Notes: generated from the letters alone by a model not told the origin. A stretch of 16,217 bases of DNA from Legionellaceae bacterium (GCA_023266075.1 JAHFRX010000013.1:1-16217), one strand, 5' to 3'; positions 7,082 to 13,648 are shown, counted from the first letter of the stretch. Numbers and translations: made by a program.

Positions 7082-8341
7082 CTAAGAACTTTTCGGAATA
7101 AATACCGGAGCGTTGGGGTTCAGCGTTCTTCTTCCAGCGCTTGGAAATACACTGTTTTGCGTTAATGCACTTGATTGATGCCGTACAGATTGAGTCGGTG
7201 GATGAATCATGATATCGAATATACCCGGATTATTCGACCTCTCTGTGCCCAAAACAGCTTGTGCTGGCATTTCTTGTATCACACGCATAGCTGCTTCTTT
7301 TAAAGGGTGGACACCAGCGACGAGACTTGCCTGACGATGCAAGCCTTGACCATAAATGATTTCAAGATTCACTGGTGCTGAGCTGGTATTTTCAAGTTCA
7401 GTTTTCAGACGTCTTTTAAGTCCAAAATAAACTTCACCAAACGATAAGCCATGTAAGTCAATGAGCCTCTCCTGTTTCATATCTATACGATGAAACTTTT
7501 GTGTTGCCTCATCTAAAAGTGTAAAAGCCAAATCCTCATCCGGTGTGGCACTTTTGGCAATGACCGTGATGGTGCTTGCATAGATAATTGCATCAGCAAA
7601 ACCCAAACGCTTTGCCTCGTTAAAGAGATCTACGGCAAGGATTGCATTAGGTGTCGCACTTTTGGCAATGGCATCAATGGTGCTGTTATAGGTAATTTCA
7701 TCAGCAAAGCCGAGATCCTTTGCCTCATTAAAGAGATCTACGGCAAGGACTGCAAGGGCTTCATTGGGTGCTGCACTTTTGGCAATGGCCATGATAGTGC
7801 TGTTATAAGTAATTGCATTAGCAAGGCCCAGGCGCTTTGCCTCATTAAAGAGATCTACGGCAAGGGCTGCATGAGGTGCTGCACTTTTGGCAATGGCCGT
7901 GATGGTGCTTGCATAGGTAATTGCATCAGCAAATCCCAGACGCTTTGCTTCATTAAAGAGATCTACGGCAAGGGTTGCATTCGGTGTAGCACTTTTGGCA
8001 ATGGCATTGATGGTGCTTGTATAGGTAATTGCATCAGCAATATTTTTTGCAACCGCAATGCCATGAAGCGCTAATGCGACATTAATTTGTTCGAATTGCT
8101 GCATTTTCTTGATGAGCTGATTAATAATGACAATGTTTGGAAAAATGCCATTCTCGAGCATCTCCGATAATAGCCTTGATATTTCCCGCAACGATTCCAG
8201 TGTTTGTAATCGTTGCGAGTAGTTTTTTTGTTTGCTTTTATGAACTGCACACGCAACGTCCCATGTTTTCATGCGGTTTATGACTAAACTTAAATCTTGA
8301 ACATCGCCGTGAGACACCGCTTGTCTATATGTCTTTTTCAT
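7082..8341 (-). CDS. PPR-repeat protein with C-terminal Smr domain
   Basis: The 419-aa protein combines pentatricopeptide (PPR) RNA-binding repeats with an Smr domain. After a helical N-terminus there is one degenerate repeat (about 70-103), then five repeats at 104-139, 140-175, 176-214, 215-250 and 251-287. Each reads like the PPR consensus: xITYxSTIxAIAKSA, then AVDLFNEAKRLGFAD. Units are 36 aa except the third (39 aa, an extra LAV). The Smr domain (about 291-359) has IDLHGLS at 294-300 and IIYGQGLHR at 328-336, matching the DxHG and GxGxH motifs of Smr endonucleases. The tail (360-419) is rich in Ser, Pro and Asn and lacks known motifs. PPR proteins are common in plant organelles and uncommon in bacteria; PPR-Smr is a known plant architecture. 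I infer sequence-selective RNA binding, possibly with cleavage. ATG 8341 has GAG 5-6 nt upstream and a good promoter. Confidence 0.85.
   Translation of the reverse strand: MKKTYRQAVSHGDVQDLSLVINRMKTWDVACAVHKSKQKNYSQRLQTLESLREISRLLSEMLENGIFPNIVIINQLIKKMQQFEQINVALALHGIAVAKNIADAITYTSTINAIAKSATPNATLAVDLFNEAKRLGFADAITYASTITAIAKSAAPHAALAVDLFNEAKRLGLANAITYNSTIMAIAKSAAPNEALAVLAVDLFNEAKDLGFADEITYNSTIDAIAKSATPNAILAVDLFNEAKRLGFADAIIYASTITVIAKSATPDEDLAFTLLDEATQKFHRIDMKQERLIDLHGLSFGEVYFGLKRRLKTELENTSSAPVNLEIIYGQGLHRQASLVAGVHPLKEAAMRVIQEMPAQAVLGTERSNNPGIFDIMIHPPTQSVRHQSSALTQNSVFPSAGRRTLNPNAPVFIPKSS
7481..8032 (-). repeat. Tandem 108-bp coding repeats (PPR units)
   Basis: Five in-frame units encode the PPR repeats. 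The marker AAAGAGATCTACGGCAAG recurs at about 7622, 7730, 7847 and 7955, giving periods of 108, 117 and 108 bp. The 117-bp unit contains a 9-bp near-duplication (7739-7756) that encodes LAVLAV. The first four protein repeats are close copies at DNA level, while the fifth diverges towards the Smr domain. The similarity suggests recent duplication or homogenisation by recombination. Confidence 0.9.
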
Positions 8342-8377
8342 AAAATCTCATAAAAATTAAAACCGTTTAGGAGCTTT

Positions 8378-8406
8378 ATTATATATCAATTGAACTTTAT
8401 GTTCAA
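8378..8406 (-). promoter_or_regulatory. Sigma70-type promoter for the PPR-Smr gene
   Basis: On the minus strand, TTGAAC (8401-8406) and a perfect TATAAT (8378-8383) are separated by exactly 17 bp. The expected RNA start is near 8371, giving a leader of about 30 nt to ATG 8341. The -35 hexamer forms one arm of a perfect palindrome, listed separately. Confidence 0.65.
8390..8406. promoter_or_regulatory. Perfect inverted repeat, candidate operator
   Basis: TTGAACTTTATGTTCAA is a 6-5-6 perfect inverted repeat. It covers the -35 hexamer and part of the spacer of the PPR-Smr promoter, and lies about 32 bp upstream of the -35 of the divergent promoter. A dimeric regulator bound here would block RNA polymerase on the PPR-Smr side. 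No regulator gene is adjacent, so the binder is unknown. Confidence 0.45.
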
Positions 8407-8437
8407 ATAAATAACTTTTAAATATCATATCTGAAAT

Positions 8438-8466
8438 TTGATGCACAGCAGCTAGCGTACTATAAT
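8438..8466 (+). promoter_or_regulatory. Sigma70-type promoter for the cysteine-rich secreted protein
   Basis: TTGATG (8438-8443) and a perfect TATAAT (8461-8466) are separated by 17 bp. RNA would start near 8473, which leaves no room for a ribosome binding site before the ATG at 8474 and gives a 30-nt leader before the ATG at 8504. It therefore also decides the start of the gene. Confidence 0.7.
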
Positions 8467-8503
8467 AAAAGCAATGATCTCCAATCGAAACAGAGAAATA
8501 CAT

Positions 8504-8845
8504 ATGCGCACTATAAAAACATTATTTCCCTTCGCAATTTTCTTATTTGCTGCTTACACCACCACCATCAACGCTTCTTGTACGGGTGAAACCTGCTGCG
8601 CCTCAGATGGCGGAATCTCTTACTGCGACTCATCTTCGGGTCGTTATGTCTGCAAAAATGGGGATTACTCAACCTGCTATTGCACACGACATGCCGTCAT
8701 GGAAATGAACAGCTTCAGAGGTTGTTGCATGTGGCATGGTGGTGTTTTTAGAGTAAATGGCTATGGTGCCGTCATATGCAATGATAGCACCATATCGGAG
8801 CTTTGCAGTGCACATAATGCACCAGAAAAAATAGCCAGTTGGTAA
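8504..8845 (+). CDS. Small secreted cysteine-rich protein
   Basis: The 113-aa precursor has a clear Sec signal peptide: MRTIKT, a hydrophobic core to about residue 21, and a likely cleavage after INA (22-24). The mature part of about 89 residues has 11 cysteines, including CC pairs in GETCC and RGCCMWHGGV and a YCTRH segment. The arrangement C-x-NGDYS ... GCCMWHGGV resembles the C-x-DGxYS ... CSxHGGV pattern of DUF3761-type small secreted proteins, but I cannot confirm membership. The odd number of cysteines means at least one is unpaired, or the protein forms a dimer. The start at 8504 is preferred over an in-frame ATG at 8474, because the later start gives a proper signal peptide, has AGAG about 8 nt upstream, and fits the promoter. 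Function is unknown; a periplasmic or exported disulfide-bonded protein is the reasonable inference. Confidence 0.75.
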   Translation: MRTIKTLFPFAIFLFAAYTTTINASCTGETCCASDGGISYCDSSSGRYVCKNGDYSTCYCTRHAVMEMNSFRGCCMWHGGVFRVNGYGAVICNDSTISELCSAHNAPEKIASW

Positions 8846-8870
8846 CAACCTATTCAGAATGTCAATCTAA

Positions 8871-8922
8871 ACTAAAATGGAGCTTACTCCTTTTAAGTTA
8901 CACTAATATGGACTATACTCCT
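8871..8922 (+). repeat. Two operator-like direct repeats upstream of the ATPase gene
   Basis: ACTAAAATGGAGCTTACTCC starting at 8871 and ACTAATATGGACTATACTCC starting at 8902 agree at most positions, and both are followed by T. Start-to-start distance is 31 bp, about three helical turns, so both would lie on one face of the DNA. Each core is an imperfect palindrome: GGAG/CTCC in the first, GGA-TATA-TCC in the second. The first could instead be a weak hairpin terminator for the secreted-protein gene, because AAAA and TTTT flank it. Confidence 0.5.
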
Positions 8923-8938
8923 GATTAGTTAATATAAA
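8909..8938 (+). promoter_or_regulatory. Putative promoter of the AAA/DUF4143 ATPase gene
   Basis: TGGACT (8909-8914) and TATAAA (8933-8938) are separated by 18 bp. The -35 lies inside the second operator-like repeat. RNA would start about 8945, only a few bases before the ATG at 8949, so the transcript would be nearly leaderless; no ribosome binding site is visible there. TATACT at 8914-8919 is a rival -10 but has a poor -35. Confidence 0.4.
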
Positions 8939-8948
8939 ATACAACAAT

Positions 8949-10118
8949 ATGACGCTAAATCGCATACTAAACATGGCCTTGCCTCCTCACCAATCTGCAT
9001 TTTTATGGGGTGCCCGTAACACGGGTAAGTCCACATATTTAGCCCAACACTTTCCACATGCCATCTCATATGATTTACTAAAAACGGATGAATTGGCGCG
9101 ATTATTAGCAGCGCCTCACCTGCTGCGTGAAGAGTTACTGTCGCTAACCACTCAAGAATTAGCAAATCCTGTGATTATTGATGAAGTACAAAAAGCACCT
9201 GCATTATTAAATGAAGTCCATTGGCTGATTGAAAATAAAAAAGTGAGCTTTATTTTATGTGGTTCGAGTGCACGTAAATTAAAACGTAGTGCTGCTAATT
9301 TACTGGGTGGACGAGCCTGGCGATTTCAGTTTTATCCGTTGGTTTTTCCAGAAATTCCAGAATTTGATTTATTACATGCATTTAAAACTGGCTTATTACC
9401 TGCAAATTATCTCTCACATCAACCAGAGCGCATGCTACGCGCTTATGTTGGCGATTACCTAACAGAGGAAATCCAAGCGGAAGGACTGGTTAGAAATTTA
9501 TCTGGTTTTGCGCGCTTTATGGATCTCATTGGTTTTACCAATGGCCAAATGCTCAATTTTGCCAATATTGCACGAGATGTAGGTGTGGATGCAAAAACGA
9601 TTAAAGAATATTACCAAATACTCGTTGATACTTTGATTGGCTATTATGTAGCGCCGTTTCACAAAAAGATTAAACGTGATTTAATTCAATCCACGCCAAA
9701 ATTTTACTTATTTGATGTGGGTATTGCCAATTATCTGCGGCGAAGGCAAATCAGTATTCTAAAAGGAAGTGATGCAGGAGAAGCATTCGAGCACTACATT
9801 TTAACTGAATTAGTCGCTTATTTAGGATTAAATGAATTAGATATACCTATCAACTATTGGCGTAGTAAGTCCGGTTTGGAAGTTGATTTTGTACTTGATT
9901 ATGGCAACATAGCGATTGAAACAAAAATATCATCTACCGTTGATTTAAGTGACCTTGCAGGGCTCATTGCATTTTGCGAAGATTATCAGCCACGTCATGC
10001 ACTTGTCATCTGCCAAGCACCGCGAAAACGTTTACTGGCTACGATGGGTAAAACCAATATAGAAGTACTTCCCTGGCGAGATTTTATGGAAAATCTCTGG
10101 CATAAAAAGTATCTCTAA
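8949..10118 (+). CDS. AAA ATPase with DUF4143 (PD-(D/E)XK-like) C-terminal domain
   Basis: The 389-aa protein has the standard two-part architecture of this abundant but poorly understood family. The AAA_14-type ATPase part has a Walker A motif GARNTGKS (21-28), Walker B VIIDE (75-79) and a sensor segment FILCGSSARKLKR (101-113), with GGRAWRF following. A helical winged-helix-like linker (about 195-235) leads to the DUF4143 part, with FYLFDVGIANYL at 252-263. A nuclease-like core follows: GEAFEHYILTE (278-287), EVDFVL (311-316) and AIETK (322-326), placing E, D and E-x-K as in PD-(D/E)XK folds. Members are often mobile, horizontally spread genes; defence or toxin roles have been suggested but I cannot assign one. 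The DNA looks more AT-rich than its neighbours. The gene stops 4 bp inside the end of the convergent rpoS. Confidence 0.9.
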   Translation: MTLNRILNMALPPHQSAFLWGARNTGKSTYLAQHFPHAISYDLLKTDELARLLAAPHLLREELLSLTTQELANPVIIDEVQKAPALLNEVHWLIENKKVSFILCGSSARKLKRSAANLLGGRAWRFQFYPLVFPEIPEFDLLHAFKTGLLPANYLSHQPERMLRAYVGDYLTEEIQAEGLVRNLSGFARFMDLIGFTNGQMLNFANIARDVGVDAKTIKEYYQILVDTLIGYYVAPFHKKIKRDLIQSTPKFYLFDVGIANYLRRRQISILKGSDAGEAFEHYILTELVAYLGLNELDIPINYWRSKSGLEVDFVLDYGNIAIETKISSTVDLSDLAGLIAFCEDYQPRHALVICQAPRKRLLATMGKTNIEVLPWRDFMENLWHKKYL

Positions 10119-11128
10119 AATAAATCATCATGCGACAAGCCTTCTTCCTCAAGTAGAACACGTAGCGTTTTTAGCGCTTCTACTTGAATCTGCCTCACAC
10201 GTTCACGCGTCAGGTCGATTTCTCTCCCCACTTCTTCCAATGTGCCTTTCTCAAAGCCACGTAAGCCAAAACGCCTCGCAATCACCTCACGCTGATTGTC
10301 CGTTAGCCTATCAAGCATTCTGTCCATCTGATTCAACAAACTTTCATCCGTTAATAATTGCGCTGGATTAATGCTGTTTTCATCGGCAATCGTATCAATC
10401 AGTGATTTATTTTCATCATTACCAATTGGGCTATCAATCGATGCCACTCTATCATTAAAACCCATGATTTTTTGCACATCCTCAACAGGTCTATGCAACA
10501 TTGCTGCAATGTCTTCCGGGGATGGCTCATGATCAAGCTGTTGCATCAATTGCCGTGCTGCGCGCAAATAGACATTTAATTCCTTTAGGACATGAATCGG
10601 CAAGCGAATCGTGCGCGTTTGATTCATAATCGCTCTTTCAATCGTTTGCCTGATCCACCACGTCGCATACGTCGAAAAGCGAAAACCACGTGTCGGATCA
10701 AATTTCTCAACAGAACGCATTAAACCTAAATTACCCTCCTCAATCAAATCGAGTAAAGGTAAACCACGGTTGAGATAACGTCTTGAGATTTTGACCACCA
10801 AACGCAAATTAGACTCAATCATAATACGTCGTGCATCAGCATCTCCTTTCAGTGCACGTTTGGCATATTTCACTTCTTCTTTTGCACTTAAAAGTGCTGA
10901 ATAACCAATTTCACTCAGATAAATTTGTGTGGCATCCATGGTTTTAACGAAATGATCATCGTGCAACTCATGGTGCGCTTCACGCTCTACGGGTTCTACT
11001 ACACTGGACTCTTCGGTTTCTTCTTCAGGCGCGTCCTCATCCTGCGACGCTTCTTCAACCAAATCTTCTTCTGAGGGCTCGTTTAACTCTTCTACTTCCG
11101 CCGACAATTTTTTTGATTGTTTTCGCAT
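10115..11128 (-). CDS. rpoS: RNA polymerase sigma factor RpoS
   Basis: This is the stationary-phase and general stress sigma factor (sigma70 family). From ATG 11128 it is 337 aa, close to E. coli RpoS (330 aa). Region 1.2 has DATQIYLSEIGYSALLSAKEE. Region 2 has NLRLVVKISRRYLNRGLPLLDLIEEGNLGLMRSVEKFDP and STYATWWIRQTIERAI. Region 3 has RTIRLPIHVLKELN. Region 4 has RFGLRG and a helix-turn-helix in EEVGREIDLTRERVRQIQ. The RpoS identity rests on these segments and on nlpD directly upstream. The N-terminus before region 1.2 is very acidic (20 Asp/Glu in about 41 residues). ATG 11128 has AAAAGGA (11133-11139) 4 nt upstream; a GTG at 11152 would add eight residues and lacks a site. In many gammaproteobacteria the main rpoS promoter lies inside nlpD, which may hold here. 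Confidence 0.96.
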   Translation of the reverse strand: MRKQSKKLSAEVEELNEPSEEDLVEEASQDEDAPEEETEESSVVEPVEREAHHELHDDHFVKTMDATQIYLSEIGYSALLSAKEEVKYAKRALKGDADARRIMIESNLRLVVKISRRYLNRGLPLLDLIEEGNLGLMRSVEKFDPTRGFRFSTYATWWIRQTIERAIMNQTRTIRLPIHVLKELNVYLRAARQLMQQLDHEPSPEDIAAMLHRPVEDVQKIMGFNDRVASIDSPIGNDENKSLIDTIADENSINPAQLLTDESLLNQMDRMLDRLTDNQREVIARRFGLRGFEKGTLEEVGREIDLTRERVRQIQVEALKTLRVLLEEEGLSHDDLF

Positions 11129-11132
11129 GATG

Positions 11133-11139
11133 TCCTTTT
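11133..11139 (-). promoter_or_regulatory. rpoS ribosome binding site
   Basis: AAAAGGA on the minus strand, 4 nt before ATG 11128. It selects this start over the in-frame GTG at 11152. Confidence 0.6.
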
Positions 11140-11192
11140 CAATCGATAGCACTCTCTTATTTTTGCAATAAATAGATCATACTTGTCAACGT

Positions 11193-11891
11193 TTATCTTA
11201 AATAATTAAAGGGATTTACCGGTTTACCCCACTGACGTACTTCATAATGAACACCGTAATGCTGCCTATCTAACAAACCCATCGTTGCAATCACTTGCCC
11301 CGTATGCACTTGCTGGCCTTCTTTGACAAAATTACGCGCGCAATGCGCATACGCGGTGAGTAATTTATCATTATGCTTAATGATAATTAAATTACCATAC
11401 CCATTTAGCCCGTCACCCGCATAAGCCACTACCCCAGGATTTGAAGCATAAATCGAATGACCACTACGACCTACAATATCAATCCCTTTACGTCCTTTTT
11501 CCGGTGAGAAATAAGTCAAAATACGTTTTTGATCGGTGGGCCATCGAAAGTGCGACGTCACGGTGATCGGTGGTGTATACGTTTTAGCAGGATAAATAGC
11601 GTGTGATTTGTATGGAGACGTACTGAGTGGGCGCGATTTCAAATGAATCACCTGCCCCACACGCAAAGCGTAAGGCGCATATAAACCATTCATACTTGCC
11701 AGTGCGCGATAATCTTGATCATAACGGAACGCGATAGAATACAAGGTATCATAGCGTTGCACACGATAAATCGGCGGCATACGCTCACCTTGACTGCGTG
11801 CCTCAGAAACAGGGGCTAAGCCCACACGCTCTTGGCAAGCGAGAAGAAACAATACCGTACATCCCAAGATAATAAACTGAATATGCCTCAT
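11193..11891 (-). CDS. nlpD: NlpD, LysM/M23-domain lipoprotein, amidase activator
   Basis: NlpD is an outer-membrane lipoprotein that activates a septal peptidoglycan amidase (AmiC in E. coli). From ATG 11891 the signal is MRHIQFIILGCTVLFLLAC, with a lipobox cysteine at residue 19. A LysM domain follows (YRVQRYDTLYSIAFRYDQDY ... LRVGQVIHL). The C-terminal M23/LytM domain runs from KGIDIVG through YGNLIIIKHND to HYEVRQWGKPVNPFNYLR. The peptidase metal ligands are degenerate: the HxxxD histidine is Lys (KGID), and the HxH motif reads GVHYE, as in E. coli NlpD, so it should act as an activator and not as an enzyme. The chosen ATG shares 1 bp with the yqaA stop (TAATG); another ATG at 11903 adds four residues. 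The gene lies directly upstream of rpoS, the classic arrangement. Confidence 0.93.
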   Translation of the reverse strand: MRHIQFIILGCTVLFLLACQERVGLAPVSEARSQGERMPPIYRVQRYDTLYSIAFRYDQDYRALASMNGLYAPYALRVGQVIHLKSRPLSTSPYKSHAIYPAKTYTPPITVTSHFRWPTDQKRILTYFSPEKGRKGIDIVGRSGHSIYASNPGVVAYAGDGLNGYGNLIIIKHNDKLLTAYAHCARNFVKEGQQVHTGQVIATMGLLDRQHYGVHYEVRQWGKPVNPFNYLR

Positions 11892-12478
11892 TAATGCAAC
11901 CATTTATACATCGCATACGCACCGAACAACACTATCAACACCATCCAACCCATGAGATCAATAAATCGACGAATCTGCTTGTCTAAACCTTCGCCTGCAA
12001 AATAAAGCACACTAGAAACAATAAAAAATCGCAAGCCGCGCCCTAAAAAAGACCCTATGACAAAAGGATATAGAAATGGCATCGCCGTCGCACCCGCTGT
12101 AATTGTAAATATTTTATAAGGGAAAGGTGAAAAACTCGCGAAAATCACCATCCATAATCCGGAGGAATCCATCCACTGCTTAATATGCTCATAACTTGAT
12201 GCATAATGAGATGACAAAAGATAAGGCTCAATAAAAGACATACAAAAATGACCAATGCAATATCCTAAAATCCCACCGATCACTGAGAAAAGTGTCGCAA
12301 TCAACGCATAGTGCCAAGCACGGTGAGGTGTCGCAAGCCCCATACTAATCAACATAATATCCGGAGGAAATGGAAAAAACGAAGACTCCGCAAACGACAC
12401 GCCCGCTAAATAATAGCGCGCATGAGGGTGTGCTGACCAAATCATCATTCGATGATAGACGCGTGTGAAAATTCTCAT
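11891..12478 (-). CDS. yqaA: YqaA/DedA-family inner membrane protein
   Basis: This 195-aa membrane protein belongs to the DedA/VTT superfamily, YqaA branch. The N-terminal part has GVSFAESSFFPFPPDIMLISMGLATP, which matches the family motif with Glu and Pro residues in a re-entrant loop. A glycine-rich segment GGILGYCIGHF follows, then FSPFPYKIFTITAG and GRGLRFF, the second conserved pair of elements. Several hydrophobic segments continue to the C-terminus. DedA-type proteins are linked to lipid carrier movement and membrane potential; the exact role of YqaA is not settled. The start at ATG 12478 is chosen because AAGGAT lies 6 nt upstream and overlaps the surE stop. A longer reading from 12538 would run inside surE. 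Position between surE and nlpD agrees with many gammaproteobacteria. Confidence 0.9.
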   Translation of the reverse strand: MRIFTRVYHRMMIWSAHPHARYYLAGVSFAESSFFPFPPDIMLISMGLATPHRAWHYALIATLFSVIGGILGYCIGHFCMSFIEPYLLSSHYASSYEHIKQWMDSSGLWMVIFASFSPFPYKIFTITAGATAMPFLYPFVIGSFLGRGLRFFIVSSVLYFAGEGLDKQIRRFIDLMGWMVLIVLFGAYAMYKWLH

Positions 12479-12484
12479 ACTGGC

Positions 12485-12490
12485 ATCCTT
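12485..12490 (-). promoter_or_regulatory. yqaA ribosome binding site
   Basis: AAGGAT on the minus strand, 6 nt before ATG 12478 and overlapping the surE stop codon. It fixes the yqaA start and suggests coupling to surE translation. Confidence 0.65.
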
Positions 12491-13241
12491 AATAGTTATC
12501 TTGAGTGTTCCATGCGGCCACATGGTCAAACAATTCATAATGCGTCATATCAAGATGTATCGGTGTAATCGAAACACATGATTCTTTCACTGCATAAAAA
12601 TCTGTTCCGAATCCCGCATCTGCTTCTTTTCCAGCAGGCCCTACCCAGTAAATCGTACGCCCCCGAGGATCTTTGGATTGAACCATCGGCTCAGCATTAT
12701 GTCGCGTTCCTAAACGTGTCACCTGCGTCCCCTTGAGCGCATCAAAAGGCAGATCAGGTACATTCACATTCAAAATCGTTTTATTCATCAATGGACGCTC
12801 AACCAATTTAAGCGCAAGGTTACGTGCAACAATAGCCGCCGTTTCAAAATGCTGATATGCATATCCACTCAACGACACAGCAATAGAAGATAAACCTAAA
12901 TTACGCCCCTCCATTGCCGCAGCGACCGTTCCCGAATAAAGAACGTCGTCACCTAAATTACTACCCTCATTCACACCGGAGATGACCATATCAAATGGAT
13001 CATCAAAAAACCCGGTTAATGCCAAATGAACACAGTCCGTAGGTGTGCCTTCGACACTGTAAAAATGATCGTCTAGTTTTCTAACCGTAATCGGTCGCGA
13101 TAACGTTAATGAGTTACTAGCACCACTACGATTTCTGTCGGGCGCCATGACTTCCACATGTGCGATTTCAGAAAGCGTTTTTGCAAGTACTCTCATTCCC
13201 GGTGCTAAAATACCATCGTCGTTAGACACTAAGATTCTCAT
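12489..13241 (-). CDS. surE: 5'/3'-nucleotidase SurE
   Basis: SurE is a metal-dependent phosphatase acting on nucleoside 5'- and 3'-monophosphates and short polyphosphate, linked to stationary-phase survival. The 250-aa length is typical. Metal-site residues are visible: D8 and D9 in VSNDDG, S39 in DRNRSGAS, and N91 in SGVNEGSNLGDD. LYSGTVAAAMEGR and the later NVNVPDLP segment complete the family core. ATG 13241 overlaps the stop of the upstream lipoprotein by 4 bp (ATGA). An ATG at 13268 would add nine residues before the family start MRILVSNDDG and is unlikely. The neighbouring pcm gene found beside surE in many species is missing here. Confidence 0.96.
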   Translation of the reverse strand: MRILVSNDDGILAPGMRVLAKTLSEIAHVEVMAPDRNRSGASNSLTLSRPITVRKLDDHFYSVEGTPTDCVHLALTGFFDDPFDMVISGVNEGSNLGDDVLYSGTVAAAMEGRNLGLSSIAVSLSGYAYQHFETAAIVARNLALKLVERPLMNKTILNVNVPDLPFDALKGTQVTRLGTRHNAEPMVQSKDPRGRTIYWVGPAGKEADAGFGTDFYAVKESCVSITPIHLDMTHYELFDHVAAWNTQDNY

Positions 13242-13648
13242 GTGCGGTTTCTCGGTGACTCTAACCATTGCACAGGCAATAAATGCTCTTGAATTTGCGC
13301 TTGTATTGCTTTCAAAGACATCGCCATTTCGGCATCGTGGTGTGTGTTAAGTTGCTGCTGATATTGATCCGCTTGCTCTTGTAATGCAATAATTTTTCGC
13401 CCATATGCCAATTGATTATCTTGTAACTGATACGTTAATCGATGCATCTTTAAATTAATATCATGTAATTCGTCACAACTCAAAGCAGCCGACGTATACT
13501 GCGGACATTGGCTTAATGCCTGTTGCAATGCTTTTGGATGCGAAGCGTAGTAATACGCATTATGCTTGTTGCTACATCCGACCAATAACAAACTCAATAA
13601 AACCCCATACTGCCATTTACTTTTTTTCATCTTCATCAACCAACTCAT
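13238..13648 (-). CDS. Small lipoprotein, possibly EexN-like
   Basis: The 136-aa product has a lipoprotein signal: basic MKMKKSKW, a hydrophobic stretch and the lipobox LVGC with C25. After it comes YYYASHPKALQQALSQC, then a spaced SCDEL, which resembles the W/Y-Y-x3-HP ... C ... C pattern of EexN-type lipoproteins (named after plasmid entry exclusion). The rest (about 60-125) is a Gln-rich helical or coiled-coil region. The start overlaps the cvpA stop by 4 bp; ATGs at residues 5 and 7 are alternatives. It is embedded in a housekeeping operon, so an entry-exclusion role is doubtful. An envelope role beside cvpA and dedD is more likely. Family membership is a weak pattern match. Confidence 0.7.
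   Translation of the reverse strand: MSWLMKMKKSKWQYGVLLSLLLVGCSNKHNAYYYASHPKALQQALSQCPQYTSAALSCDELHDINLKMHRLTYQLQDNQLAYGRKIIALQEQADQYQQQLNTHHDAEMAMSLKAIQAQIQEHLLPVQWLESPRNRT

Noticed and set aside
7560..8060. Regularly spaced repeats that could suggest a CRISPR array or a minisatellite
   Set aside because: The period is 108 bp (36 codons) in one open frame and encodes PPR units; there are no short identical repeats with unique spacers.
7871..8074. Plus-strand 67-codon frame with Cys/Gly repeats
   Set aside because: It is the reverse reading of the PPR repeats, so its repetitiveness is inherited and not evidence of a gene.
8474..8503. Earlier ATG for the cysteine-rich protein
   Set aside because: The predicted transcript begins at about this base, leaving no ribosome binding site, and the extra residues would precede an already complete signal peptide.
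8929..9165. Minus-strand 78-codon frame opposite the ATPase start
   Set aside because: Opposite a Walker A-containing coding region, with no start signal or recognisable domain.
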